Part shown: positions 25,023-32,136 of the stretch, piece by piece | Position numbering within the stretch: position 1 is the first letter of the stretch | Layout: the number at the start of each line of letters is the position of its first letter | Assembly (NCBI RefSeq): GCF_020857975.1 | Contig: NZ_JACWUO010000001.1 | Location: 391,126 to 455,125, forward strand | Length of the DNA stretch: 64,000 nucleotides | Direction: 5' to 3' | From: Stenotrophomonas rhizophila | GTDB taxonomy: Bacteria > Pseudomonadota > Gammaproteobacteria > Xanthomonadales > Xanthomonadaceae | Made by a program: the position numbers and the translations under genes | The notes under the pieces: model-generated | Told to the model about the DNA's origin: nothing | What the model saw: the letters and a program-made list of their open reading frames with translations, nothing else | Database searches by the model: none

Positions 25023-26606
25023 ATGCAAACCCAATTCCTGATCCTCGGCGGCCTGGTCTGTGCCGTCCTCGTCCTGCAGCTGGTGGCCATGCTGCGGCGT
25101 TCCCAGCATGGCGGCCTGGAACAGGCGCTGCGCGATGAGGCGCGGGTGGGCCGCAGCGAGCTGCGCGAGCAGCTCGAAGGACTGGGGCGGCAGCAGGATG
25201 CGCGGCTGGAAACCTTCGCGCGCGCGCTGACCGACCTGTCCACCCGCACCGACCAGCGCCTGGACCTGCTGCGCGATGCGCTGGGCGAAGACGCACGCCG
25301 GGCGCGCGAGGAAGGCACCCAGGCCCAGCAGCGCACCGGCGAACTGCTGGCGCTGCGCCTGCAGGAGGTGCGCGCGCAGCTGGAGGCATTCGGCCAGCAG
25401 CAGCAGGCGCGGATCGAGGCGTTCGGCCAGCAGCTGGTCGAGCTGACCGGCCGCACCGATGTGCACATGGCCGCGCTGCGCCAGGCCCTGGCCGACGATG
25501 CGCGGTTGGGCCGCGAGGAAGCCGGGCAGTCGCAGCAGCGCCTGGCCGAGTCGCTGGGCCTGCGCCTGCAGGAGCTGACCCAGCGCAACGAACAGCGCAT
25601 CGGCGAGATGCGCAGCACGCTGGAACAGCAACTCAACGCCCTGCAGGCCGACAACGCGCAGAAGCTCGAACAGATCCGGGTGACCGTCGACGAGAAGCTG
25701 CAGACCACCCTGGAGACCCGCCTGGGCGCGTCGTTCCAGCTGGTCTCCGAACGCCTGGAGCAGGTCCAGCGCGGGCTGGGCGAAATGCAGCAGCTGGCCA
25801 CCGGCGTGGGCGATCTCAAGCGCGTGCTGAGCAACGTCAAGAACCGTGGCAGCTGGGGCGAAGTGCAGCTGGACAACATCCTCGAGCAGACCCTGACCCA
25901 GGAGCAGTACGCGCGCGCGGTGAAGGTGCGCCCGGACAGCGGGGAGATCGTCGACATCGCCGTGCGCCTGCCCGGGCGTGGCCACGAAGACACCCCGGTG
26001 TGGCTGCCGATCGATTCCAAGTTCCCGCGCGAGGACTACGAACGCCTGCTCGATGCGCAGGAGCAGGGCGACGTCGAGGGCGTGCGGGTGCAGGGCGCGC
26101 AGCTGGAGCGCGCGATCCGCATCCAGGCCAAGTCGATCAGCGACAAGTACATCGCCCCGCCGCATACCACCGATTTCGCGGTGATGTTCCTGCCCACCGA
26201 AGGGCTGTATGCCGAAGTGATCCGCCGGCCCGGGCTGGTCGACCTGCTGCAGCGCGAGCACCGCGTGGTGGTGGCCGGGCCGACCACCGTCACCGCGCTG
26301 CTCAACAGCCTGCAGATGGGCTTCCGCACGCTGGCGATCGAACGCCGTTCCAGCGAAGTGTGGGGCCTGCTGGGCGCGGTCAAGAGCGAGTTCGGCAAGT
26401 TCGCCGGCATCCTGGAAAAGGCCGAAAAGCAGATCACCACGGTCGGCCGCAGCCTGGGCGAAGCCAGCCGCAAGACGCGCACCATCGAGCGCCGCCTGCG
26501 CGGGGTGGAGACGCTGGGCACCGAACAGTCCCAGGACCTGCTCGGCGATATCGCCGGCGAGGACGAGGACAGCGCGGCCGACGAGGCCGAGGGGACGCAG
26601 GACTGA
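25023..26606 (+). CDS. rmuC: DNA recombination protein RmuC
   Basis: RmuC limits inversions between short inverted repeats in E. coli and carries a restriction-endonuclease-like fold. The 527-residue product has one N-terminal membrane segment (FLILGGLVCAVLVLQLVAML), then a long coiled coil to about residue 260, rich in Gln, Glu and Arg with heptad character. The conserved RmuC domain follows: LSNVKNRGSWGEVQLDNILEQ, LPIDSKFPREDYERLL, MFLPTEGLYAEV and TVTALLNSLQMGF. The ATG at 25023 places the membrane segment at the very N terminus; ATGs further upstream are in the repeat region and are not favoured. Confidence 0.95.
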   Translation: MQTQFLILGGLVCAVLVLQLVAMLRRSQHGGLEQALRDEARVGRSELREQLEGLGRQQDARLETFARALTDLSTRTDQRLDLLRDALGEDARRAREEGTQAQQRTGELLALRLQEVRAQLEAFGQQQQARIEAFGQQLVELTGRTDVHMAALRQALADDARLGREEAGQSQQRLAESLGLRLQELTQRNEQRIGEMRSTLEQQLNALQADNAQKLEQIRVTVDEKLQTTLETRLGASFQLVSERLEQVQRGLGEMQQLATGVGDLKRVLSNVKNRGSWGEVQLDNILEQTLTQEQYARAVKVRPDSGEIVDIAVRLPGRGHEDTPVWLPIDSKFPREDYERLLDAQEQGDVEGVRVQGAQLERAIRIQAKSISDKYIAPPHTTDFAVMFLPTEGLYAEVIRRPGLVDLLQREHRVVVAGPTTVTALLNSLQMGFRTLAIERRSSEVWGLLGAVKSEFGKFAGILEKAEKQITTVGRSLGEASRKTRTIERRLRGVETLGTEQSQDLLGDIAGEDEDSAADEAEGTQD

Positions 26607-26679
26607 CCACGCGCGGACATGCAACGCATGCCCCGGATCGCGCATGCTATGCCTCCTGCCGACCGTTCAAGGAACCTGC

Positions 26680-27096
26680 ATGCGCCTGACCCTGTTGTTG
26701 CCCCTGCTGCTGGCGCTGGCCGGCTGTGCCAGCACGCCCCCCGCTCCGTCGCCGGGCACTGAGCTCTCCGATACGACCGTGCCGGCCGCCGAAGCCGCTG
26801 CGCAGGCCGCCGCCGAGGCCGCCGCGGAAGCCGCCGCCGCCGCCACCTGCGCGGCCGAGGGCGGCACCCTGCAGGCACTGGGCCGCCTGCAACGCGAGCA
26901 ATGCGTGGTGCGCTATGCCGACGCCGGCAAGGCCTGCAGGGCCAAGTCCGACTGCACCGGGCAGTGCCTGGCCACGGCCGAAACCGCTGTCGGCGCCAAG
27001 GCGTCGGGCGTATGCCAGTCCGATGTCAGCCAGAACTTCGGCTGCCGCCAGCGCATCGACAAGGGTGTGGCGCAGGGCACGATCTGCGTCGACTGA
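26680..27096 (+). CDS. Cysteine-rich lipoprotein of unknown function
   Basis: The 138-residue product starts with a lipoprotein signal peptide MRLTLLLPLLLALAGC (Cys16). An Ala/Glu-rich low-complexity stretch (about 35-55) follows. The C-terminal domain has eight cysteines (CAAEGG, EQCVV, KACRAKSDCTGQC, GVCQSD, FGCRQ, TICVD), a number suited to four disulfide bonds in the periplasm. The family was not recognised. The ATG at 26680 is the one that gives the lipobox; an earlier in-frame ATG at 26644 does not. It lies between rmuC and the glutathione peroxidase gene on the same strand. Confidence 0.8.
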   Translation: MRLTLLLPLLLALAGCASTPPAPSPGTELSDTTVPAAEAAAQAAAEAAAEAAAAATCAAEGGTLQALGRLQREQCVVRYADAGKACRAKSDCTGQCLATAETAVGAKASGVCQSDVSQNFGCRQRIDKGVAQGTICVD

Positions 27097-27156
27097 TCTT
27101 TCCCCGGGCACGGTCCCGCCGTGCCTTTCCCGATCCAACGCAAGGACATTCCCCCC

Positions 27157-27717
27157 GTGAGCCAGACCGTCTACGACATCCCCGTCACCACCATCGAAGG
27201 CCAGCCGTCCTCGCTTGCGCACTACCGCGGCAAGGTGCTGCTGGTAGTCAATGTCGCCTCCAAGTGCGGCCTGACCCCGCAGTACGAAGGGCTGCAGAAG
27301 CTGTACAGCGACAAGCAGGCCGCCGGCCTGGAAGTGCTGGGGTTCCCGGCCAACAACTTCCTGGCCCAGGAGCCGGGCAGCGAGGCGGAGATCCAGCAGT
27401 TCTGCCAGCTGGAATACAACGTCGGCTTCCCGTTGTTTGCCAAGATCAGCGTGGCCGGTGAGGACACCCACCCGCTGTACCAGCAGCTGACCGCCGCCCA
27501 GCCGGCCGCCACCGGCGAAGGCCCGATGCGCGAGAAGCTGCAGGGCGCGGTGGCCAAGTACCCCGAGCTGGTGGTCAACCCGGCGCCGGGCGTGCTGTGG
27601 AATTTCGAGAAGTTCCTGATCGGTCGCGACGGCCAGGTGGTGGCACGCTTCGCCCCGGACGTGACGGCCGACGACGCGCGCCTGCTGGCTGCGGTCGACG
27701 CGGCACTGGCGGCCTGA
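27157..27717 (+). CDS. Glutathione peroxidase family thiol peroxidase
   Basis: The 186-residue product belongs to the GPx family, which reduces peroxides with glutathione or thioredoxin. The peroxidatic cysteine is in VVNVASKCGLTPQY (about residue 37), and VLWNFEKFLIGRDG holds the Trp-Asn pair of the active site. The usual FPCNQFGxQEPGS segment reads FPANNFLAQEPGS, so the Gln of the Cys-Gln-Trp-Asn tetrad is Asn and the Cys often used for resolution is Ala. Variants of this kind are known among bacterial members. The start is a GTG at 27157 preceded by AAGGA; a frame extends upstream to 27121 without a better start. The gene ends at a bidirectional terminator. Confidence 0.92.
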   Translation: MSQTVYDIPVTTIEGQPSSLAHYRGKVLLVVNVASKCGLTPQYEGLQKLYSDKQAAGLEVLGFPANNFLAQEPGSEAEIQQFCQLEYNVGFPLFAKISVAGEDTHPLYQQLTAAQPAATGEGPMREKLQGAVAKYPELVVNPAPGVLWNFEKFLIGRDGQVVARFAPDVTADDARLLAAVDAALAA

Positions 27718-27737
27718 CCGGCGCCGGCGGGTAAATG

Positions 27738-27769
27738 GAAAAAGCCCCGCATTGGCGGGGCTTTTTTTA
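27738..27769. terminator. bidirectional intrinsic terminator
   Basis: Stem AAAAAGCCCCGC / GCGGGGCTTTTT with loop ATTG is flanked by A-runs on the left and T-runs on the right. It can terminate the glutathione peroxidase gene (plus) and the mla operon (minus). Confidence 0.9.
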
Positions 27770-27808
27770 TCGCACTACGACCAACGGCCGTGGTCTACCG
27801 CTGCGGTG

Positions 27809-27831
27809 GGTACCGACCGTTGATCGGTACC
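27809..27831. repeat. imperfect stem-loop of the REP/SMAG type
   Basis: GGTACCGA and ATCGGTACC-type arms around GACCGTTGAT form an imperfect hairpin, resembling the GTAC-type repeats at 11878 and 55158 but lacking a clear GTAG head. It lies between the bidirectional terminator and the mlaA stop. Confidence 0.4.
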
Positions 27832-27847
27832 CCGATCGGTACGCCGG

Positions 27848-28834
27848 TCAATTGCCCCAGTTGGGCATCGGCATCGCATCGACCGGGATCGGCGCGGTGT
27901 CATCGGCGTCCCGGCCGCGCGCATGCTTGCCGCGCAGGTCGTTCTCGATCTGGTAGTTGCGGCGCTGCAGCCAGGCATCGCGAGTCAGGGCGTATTCGTC
28001 CACTGCGCTGTCGCGGATGTCGTCCAGCGCCATCAGCTGCGAGCGCATGTCCACCAGTTGCAGGCCCTGCAGGCCGATGCGCAGCTTGTCTTCCTCGATC
28101 GTGCGGATCGGCGACAGCGGCATGTCGCCGGCCAGGCCGAACACATCGCGCACGGTACGCGGGCCGAAGAACGGCAGTTCCACGTAGCGCGAACCGCGCC
28201 AGCCCCAGGCACCCAGGGTCTGGCCGAAGTCCTCGCTGCGGCGCGGCACCATCGCCTTGCTGGCCGGGTCGAACAGACCGCCCAGGCCCAGCGTGGAGTT
28301 CATCATGAAGCGGCCCAGGCTGTCCCAGGCATCGGCCGGGCGGCCCTGCAGCAGCTGGTTGGTGATGGTCACCGGCGCACGCAGGTTGCTGAAGAAGTTG
28401 GTTACCCCGGTGCGGGCAAAACGCGGCACCACGTGGGTATAGGCCGTTGCCAGCGGACGGGCGATGGCACGGTCGACCACGTTGTTGAAGCTGTGCACCT
28501 TGCGGTTGAACGGTTCCCACGGGTCGTAGGGTGGCCGGCCGGGTTCGCCGCCATCGGCGCTGGGGGCCGGGCCGCCGTACAGCGCGGCGAAATCGTCCTC
28601 GGCATCGGTCGGGGCGGCGTCGCCGGTACTGCCTGCCGCTGCGGTGGCATCGACAGCGGCAGGCGCAGGGGCGGCCGGTTCGGCACTGGCTGCCGACGGC
28701 GCATCGACCGTATCGGGCACGGCCGAGCTGTCCACCGCGACGCTGGCCGGTGCGGCATCGCGGGCCGGCTTGCCCGCGCATGCGGTGAGGGCCAGGGCCA
28801 GCAGGAGGAGTGAGAAAGTGCGTATGACGTTCAT
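27848..28834 (-). CDS. mlaA: Outer-membrane phospholipid transport lipoprotein MlaA (VacJ)
   Basis: MlaA removes misplaced phospholipids from the outer leaflet of the outer membrane and passes them to MlaC. The 328-residue product begins with a lipoprotein signal (lipobox LALTAC, Cys19), then has about 90 Ala/Pro/Asp-rich residues. The conserved domain follows: YDPWEPFNRKVHSFNN, RFARTGVTNFFSNLRAP, MNSTLGLGGLFDPA and WGWRGSRYVELPFFGPRTVRD. The linker is longer than in E. coli MlaA (251 residues). The ATG at 28834 overlaps the spacing of the mlaB stop, so mlaA is the last gene of the mla operon here, unlike in E. coli where it lies elsewhere. Confidence 0.95.
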   Translation of the reverse strand: MNVIRTFSLLLLALALTACAGKPARDAAPASVAVDSSAVPDTVDAPSAASAEPAAPAPAAVDATAAAGSTGDAAPTDAEDDFAALYGGPAPSADGGEPGRPPYDPWEPFNRKVHSFNNVVDRAIARPLATAYTHVVPRFARTGVTNFFSNLRAPVTITNQLLQGRPADAWDSLGRFMMNSTLGLGGLFDPASKAMVPRRSEDFGQTLGAWGWRGSRYVELPFFGPRTVRDVFGLAGDMPLSPIRTIEEDKLRIGLQGLQLVDMRSQLMALDDIRDSAVDEYALTRDAWLQRRNYQIENDLRGKHARGRDADDTAPIPVDAMPMPNWGN

Positions 28835-28835
28835 G

Positions 28836-29147
28836 TCAGCTCGCGGCAGTGGGGGCGTTGAAATCCAGGGACGGTGCCAGCCGGTAGGCGGCACTGAGTT
28901 CGTTGAAGCCGGCCGGGGCGCCGTTGATGTGCGGTTGGATGCCCTGGGCGCGCAGCCGCGCGGTCAGTTCGGCCAGCAGCGCCAGGCCGGCGCTGTCCAC
29001 CTGCGGCACCGCGGTCAGGTCCAGCACCTGCACCGGGCCGGGCGCCTGCACGGTGTTCCACAGCGCGGTCGCCGCGGCGCGGTCGAGCACGCCGCTGAAC
29101 ACCAGCGAGGTGCCCTGCACGCTGGCGCTGGCCGGGTTACTTGCCAC
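28836..29147 (-). CDS. mlaB: MlaB-like STAS domain protein
   Basis: MlaB is the small cytosolic STAS-domain subunit that binds and stabilises the MlaF ATPase in the MlaFEDB complex. The 103-residue product has the STAS core LVFSGVLDRAAATALWNTV and PVQVLDLTAVPQVDSAGLALLAELTARL, with the conserved DSAG serine at about residue 57. A GTG at 29147 overlaps the 3' end of mlaC by 11 bp and suggests translational coupling. The gene also ends one base from the mlaA ATG. A GTG start rather than ATG makes the exact N terminus less certain. Confidence 0.88.
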   Translation of the reverse strand: MASNPASASVQGTSLVFSGVLDRAAATALWNTVQAPGPVQVLDLTAVPQVDSAGLALLAELTARLRAQGIQPHINGAPAGFNELSAAYRLAPSLDFNAPTAAS

Positions 29148-29793
29148 TCGGGGCGGCCTGCATGCTGCCGTTGCGCAGTTCGGTGGCCACCTGCTGGATC
29201 GACTTCTGGCGCAGCGGGGCATCGAACTGGGTCTTGAAGGTCTGCACGTAGGAGATGCCTTCGATCATCACATCGAAGATCTTCCACTGGCCGTTGACGT
29301 TGCGCATCAGGTAGTCGACCGGGGTCGCCTCGCTGCCGGCCCGCACCAGTTCGGTGGAAACCTTGACGCCGCGGTTGCCCGGCAGCGGCTGCTCGGCCTT
29401 CAGGCGGAAGCTGGGCTTGCCCTGGATCTCCAGCAGCGCCGAACCGTACCGCTGCATCAGGTTGTCGGCCATGGCATCGGCGAACAACTTGACGTCGGCA
29501 TCGGAGGCACCGCGGCCGTGCACGCCCAGCACCAGGCGGGCGGCGTAGTCACGGTCGAAGGTCTTGGTCAGTTCGCCGTTGATGAAGCTGCGCAGCGCGG
29601 CCGGGTTGCTGCGGAACTCGCCGCGGCGCTGCTGCAGGGTGGACAGGATGCGGGTGCTGGCATCGAGCACGACCTTGCCGGCCTGGCCCTGCTGGGCGCT
29701 GGCGGCGGCCGGCGCGGCCTGGGCAAAGCTGAGCGAGGGGACGCTGGCGAGCAGGGCAGAGGCCAGCAGGAGCGGAATCAGTTTGGTTTTCAT
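29137..29793 (-). CDS. mlaC: Periplasmic phospholipid-binding protein MlaC
   Basis: MlaC shuttles phospholipids across the periplasm between MlaA in the outer membrane and MlaD in the inner membrane. The 218-residue product has a signal peptide (MKTKLIPLLLASALLASVPSLSFA) and the family domain (QQRRGEFRSNPAALRSFINGEL, FADAMADNLMQRYG, PVDYLMRNVNGQWKIFDVMIEGIS-type core). Length and motif order agree with the family. It overlaps mlaD by 4 bp (ATGA) and mlaB by 11 bp, so the genes are tightly coupled. Confidence 0.95.
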   Translation of the reverse strand: MKTKLIPLLLASALLASVPSLSFAQAAPAAASAQQGQAGKVVLDASTRILSTLQQRRGEFRSNPAALRSFINGELTKTFDRDYAARLVLGVHGRGASDADVKLFADAMADNLMQRYGSALLEIQGKPSFRLKAEQPLPGNRGVKVSTELVRAGSEATPVDYLMRNVNGQWKIFDVMIEGISYVQTFKTQFDAPLRQKSIQQVATELRNGSMQAAPSGK

Positions 29794-30314
29794 TTGTGCG
29801 CTTCCGTTGCCGGCGCGTCGGCGCCGGGAGCATCCTGGGGAGCGGCGCCGGCATTGGCCGGGCCACTGAACATGTACTTGCCGACCAACTGCATCAGGTC
29901 CACCGCCGGCTGGGTGAAGACGATTTCCTCGCCGGACTTGAGCACGTCCGGATCGCCGCCGGGCTGAAGACCGATATAGCTTTCGCCAAGCAAACCGCTG
30001 GTGAATATGCCTGCCGAGGTATCGGCCGGCAGATCCTTGAACTTCGGGTCCAGCTTCAGGGTGACGATCGAGTCGAACCGGGTCGGGTCCAGCTCGATCG
30101 CGGCGACCTGGCCCACCACCACGCCACCGATCTTGACCGGCGCCTGCTTGCGCAGCTGGCCGATCTGGGTGAAGCGCGCCTTCAGCTCGTAGCCGTCGCC
30201 GCCCAGGCCCCAGCGTTGGTTGGTGGAGGCGACGGCCAGCACCAGCAGCGAGGCCAGCGCCAGCAGCAGGAACGCGCCGACGGAAAATTCGAGTCTGGGA
30301 CCGCGGATGGCCAT
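29790..30314 (-). CDS. mlaD: MCE-domain phospholipid transport protein MlaD
   Basis: MlaD is anchored in the inner membrane and forms the hexameric MCE ring that hands phospholipids to MlaC. The 174-residue product has an N-terminal transmembrane helix (FSVGAFLLLALASLLVLAVAS) followed by the MCE domain (YELKARFTQIGQLRKQAPVKIGG, VVVGQVAAIELDP, GLLGESYIGLQPGG). The ATG at 30314 (MAIRGPRLEF) is preferred; an in-frame GTG four codons upstream is an alternative. A 12-bp tandem repeat lies in the short gap to mlaE. Confidence 0.95.
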   Translation of the reverse strand: MAIRGPRLEFSVGAFLLLALASLLVLAVASTNQRWGLGGDGYELKARFTQIGQLRKQAPVKIGGVVVGQVAAIELDPTRFDSIVTLKLDPKFKDLPADTSAGIFTSGLLGESYIGLQPGGDPDVLKSGEEIVFTQPAVDLMQLVGKYMFSGPANAGAAPQDAPGADAPATEAHK

Positions 30315-30338
30315 GGGTTGTCTCACTTGTTCTTGGTC

Positions 30339-30362
30339 AGGTGCCCGGGCAGGTGCCCGGGC
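30339..30362. repeat. 12-bp tandem duplication between mlaE and mlaD
   Basis: The unit AGGTGCCCGGGC occurs twice head to tail (30339-30350 and 30351-30362). Each unit contains the palindrome GCCCGGGC. It lies in the 62-bp gap between mlaE and mlaD, the only real gap in the operon. It may be a simple slippage product. Confidence 0.6.
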
Positions 30363-30376
30363 GGGGGTCTGGAGGT

Positions 30377-31126
30377 TCAGCGGAACATCATTGCCGACAG
30401 CACGAAGTTGAACATCAGCACCAGCAGCGAGGCATTGACCACCGCGCGGGTGGTCGCCACCGAGGTGCCTTCGATGGTGGGTTCGGCGTGGAAGCCGACA
30501 TAGGACGCGACCAGGGCGGCGGTGCCGCCGAAGATCGCCGACTTCAGCATCGCCACGCCGAAGTCGTCCCAGAAGTCCACGCTGTTGCTCAGCGCCGACC
30601 AGAACACGCCGTTGTCCAGGCCGAGCACATGCACGGCCTCGAAGTAGCTGGCGCTGATCGCCAGCGAGCAGAAGATGCCGGTCAGCAGCGGCACGGTCAG
30701 CACCGCCGCCCAGAAGCGTGGCGCGACGACTTTGGCGACCGGGTCGATCGCCATCAGTTCCAGTGCCTTGATCTGGTCGGTGGCGCGCATCAGGCCCAGC
30801 TCGGCGGCGATCGAACTGCCGGCGCGGCCGATGAACAGCAGCGCGGTCAGCACCGGCGCCAGTTCGCGGTACAGCGACAGCCCCAGCAGGGTCGACAGCG
30901 CATCGGCCGCGCCGAAGGTGGTCAGCGTGCGGTAGCCCTGCAGGGTCAGCACCAGGCCGACGAAGGCACCGCCGACGGCGATGATCGGCAGCGAGCGCGC
31001 GCCCACCTTGTAGATCTCGCGGGTCAGCTCGGCGAGGAAATCGGCGGTCGGCAGCGAGCCGCGCAGCACCGTCAGCGAGAACAGGCCGGCCCGGCCCAGC
31101 GCGCGGGTGGCGTCAACGAACGGCAT
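30377..31126 (-). CDS. mlaE: Phospholipid ABC transporter permease MlaE
   Basis: MlaE is the inner-membrane permease of the MlaFEDB phospholipid transporter. The 249-residue product has the family signature across about five helices: YKVGARSLPIIAVGGAFVGLVLTLQGY, LYRELAPVLTALLFIGRAGSSIAAELG, the loop MRATDQIKALELMAIDPVAKVVAPRFWA, and a C-terminal helix. The ATG at 31126 shares its last base position with the mlaF stop, giving a one-base overlap. Length agrees with the family (about 260). Confidence 0.96.
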   Translation of the reverse strand: MPFVDATRALGRAGLFSLTVLRGSLPTADFLAELTREIYKVGARSLPIIAVGGAFVGLVLTLQGYRTLTTFGAADALSTLLGLSLYRELAPVLTALLFIGRAGSSIAAELGLMRATDQIKALELMAIDPVAKVVAPRFWAAVLTVPLLTGIFCSLAISASYFEAVHVLGLDNGVFWSALSNSVDFWDDFGVAMLKSAIFGGTAALVASYVGFHAEPTIEGTSVATTRAVVNASLLVLMFNFVLSAMMFR

Positions 31127-31923
31127 CAGGCAACCCTCGCACGCGGCGTAGCATCGAAGGGAATCGGACCGTCCGGCTGGCCGTGCAGGAACTGGCGCAG
31201 CAACGGGTCCTGGCTGGACTCCAGCTGCGCCGGGCTGCCCTGGAACACCACCCCGCCGTTGGCGATGGCGATCACCTGGTCGCAGATCGGCAGGGTCTCG
31301 TGCACGTGGTGGCTGACGATGATGCTGGTCAGGCCCAGGCTGTGGTTGAGGCGCTGGATCAGGCTCATGATCACCCCCGAGGCGATCGGGTCCAGCCCGG
31401 TCAGCGGTTCGTCATAGATCATCAACGGCGGGTCCAGGGCCAGCGCGCGCGCCAGCGCCACCCGTCGCGCCATGCCGCCGGACAGCTCGCGCGGCCACGC
31501 GTCGGCGGCGGCCAGCAGGCCCACCGCGTGCAGTTTCATCTGCACCAGGCGGTGCAGCAGCGGTGCCGGCAGGCGGGTATGGGTGCGCAGCGGCAGCGCC
31601 ACGTTCTCGGCCACGGTCAGGTCGGTCAGCAACCCGTTGCCCTGCAGCAGCACGCCCACGCTCTTGCGCATTTCCAGCAGGGCGCGGTTGCCGGTGGGAA
31701 TCGGCTGGCCGAACAGGCGCACATCGCCGGCGACCGGGCGCAGTTCGCCGGTCAGCGCCGCCAGCAAGGTGGACTTGCCACTGCCCGACGGGCCGAGCAC
31801 GGCGGTGATGCTGCCGCGCGGGACGCGCAGCGAAACATCGCGCAGGATCGGACGACCGCCGCGGTCAATGCGGACGTTGGACAACTGCACCAGAGGTTCT
31901 TCGGAAGCCGTCATGGACGCCAT
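31126..31923 (-). CDS. mlaF: Phospholipid ABC transporter ATP-binding protein MlaF
   Basis: MlaF is the ATPase of the MlaFEDB complex. The 265-residue product has Walker A GPSGSGKST (about residue 41), a Q-loop LLQGNGLLTDLTVAENVALPL, signature LSGGMARRVALARALALDPP, Walker B LMIYDEPLTGLDP and the switch histidine in IIVSHHVHE. It is the first gene of the operon mlaF-E-D-C-B-A. The ATG at 31923 is used, with alternatives at 31929 (TTG) and 31914. The operon promoter should lie in the 31924-32136 gap, which it shares divergently with recC. Confidence 0.95.
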   Translation of the reverse strand: MASMTASEEPLVQLSNVRIDRGGRPILRDVSLRVPRGSITAVLGPSGSGKSTLLAALTGELRPVAGDVRLFGQPIPTGNRALLEMRKSVGVLLQGNGLLTDLTVAENVALPLRTHTRLPAPLLHRLVQMKLHAVGLLAAADAWPRELSGGMARRVALARALALDPPLMIYDEPLTGLDPIASGVIMSLIQRLNHSLGLTSIIVSHHVHETLPICDQVIAIANGGVVFQGSPAQLESSQDPLLRQFLHGQPDGPIPFDATPRARVA

Positions 31924-32136
31924 TAACAAAATTCCAACGTTGTAAGATCATGGTGAACGGCTGAACATAACCGAACTGGACCGTGCAGTATTGTCGCACG
32001 GCCATGGCTGCGCATCGGCCGGGCAGTCCTGCCGCCGGCTGCAACACAGCGTACCGGGCCGGCGCCGGTTGGCGTGAGTGGCCCGAAAGGCCATGCCCGC
32101 GCTGCGTTCGCGCGCCGGCTGCGGCACACTGCCGTG

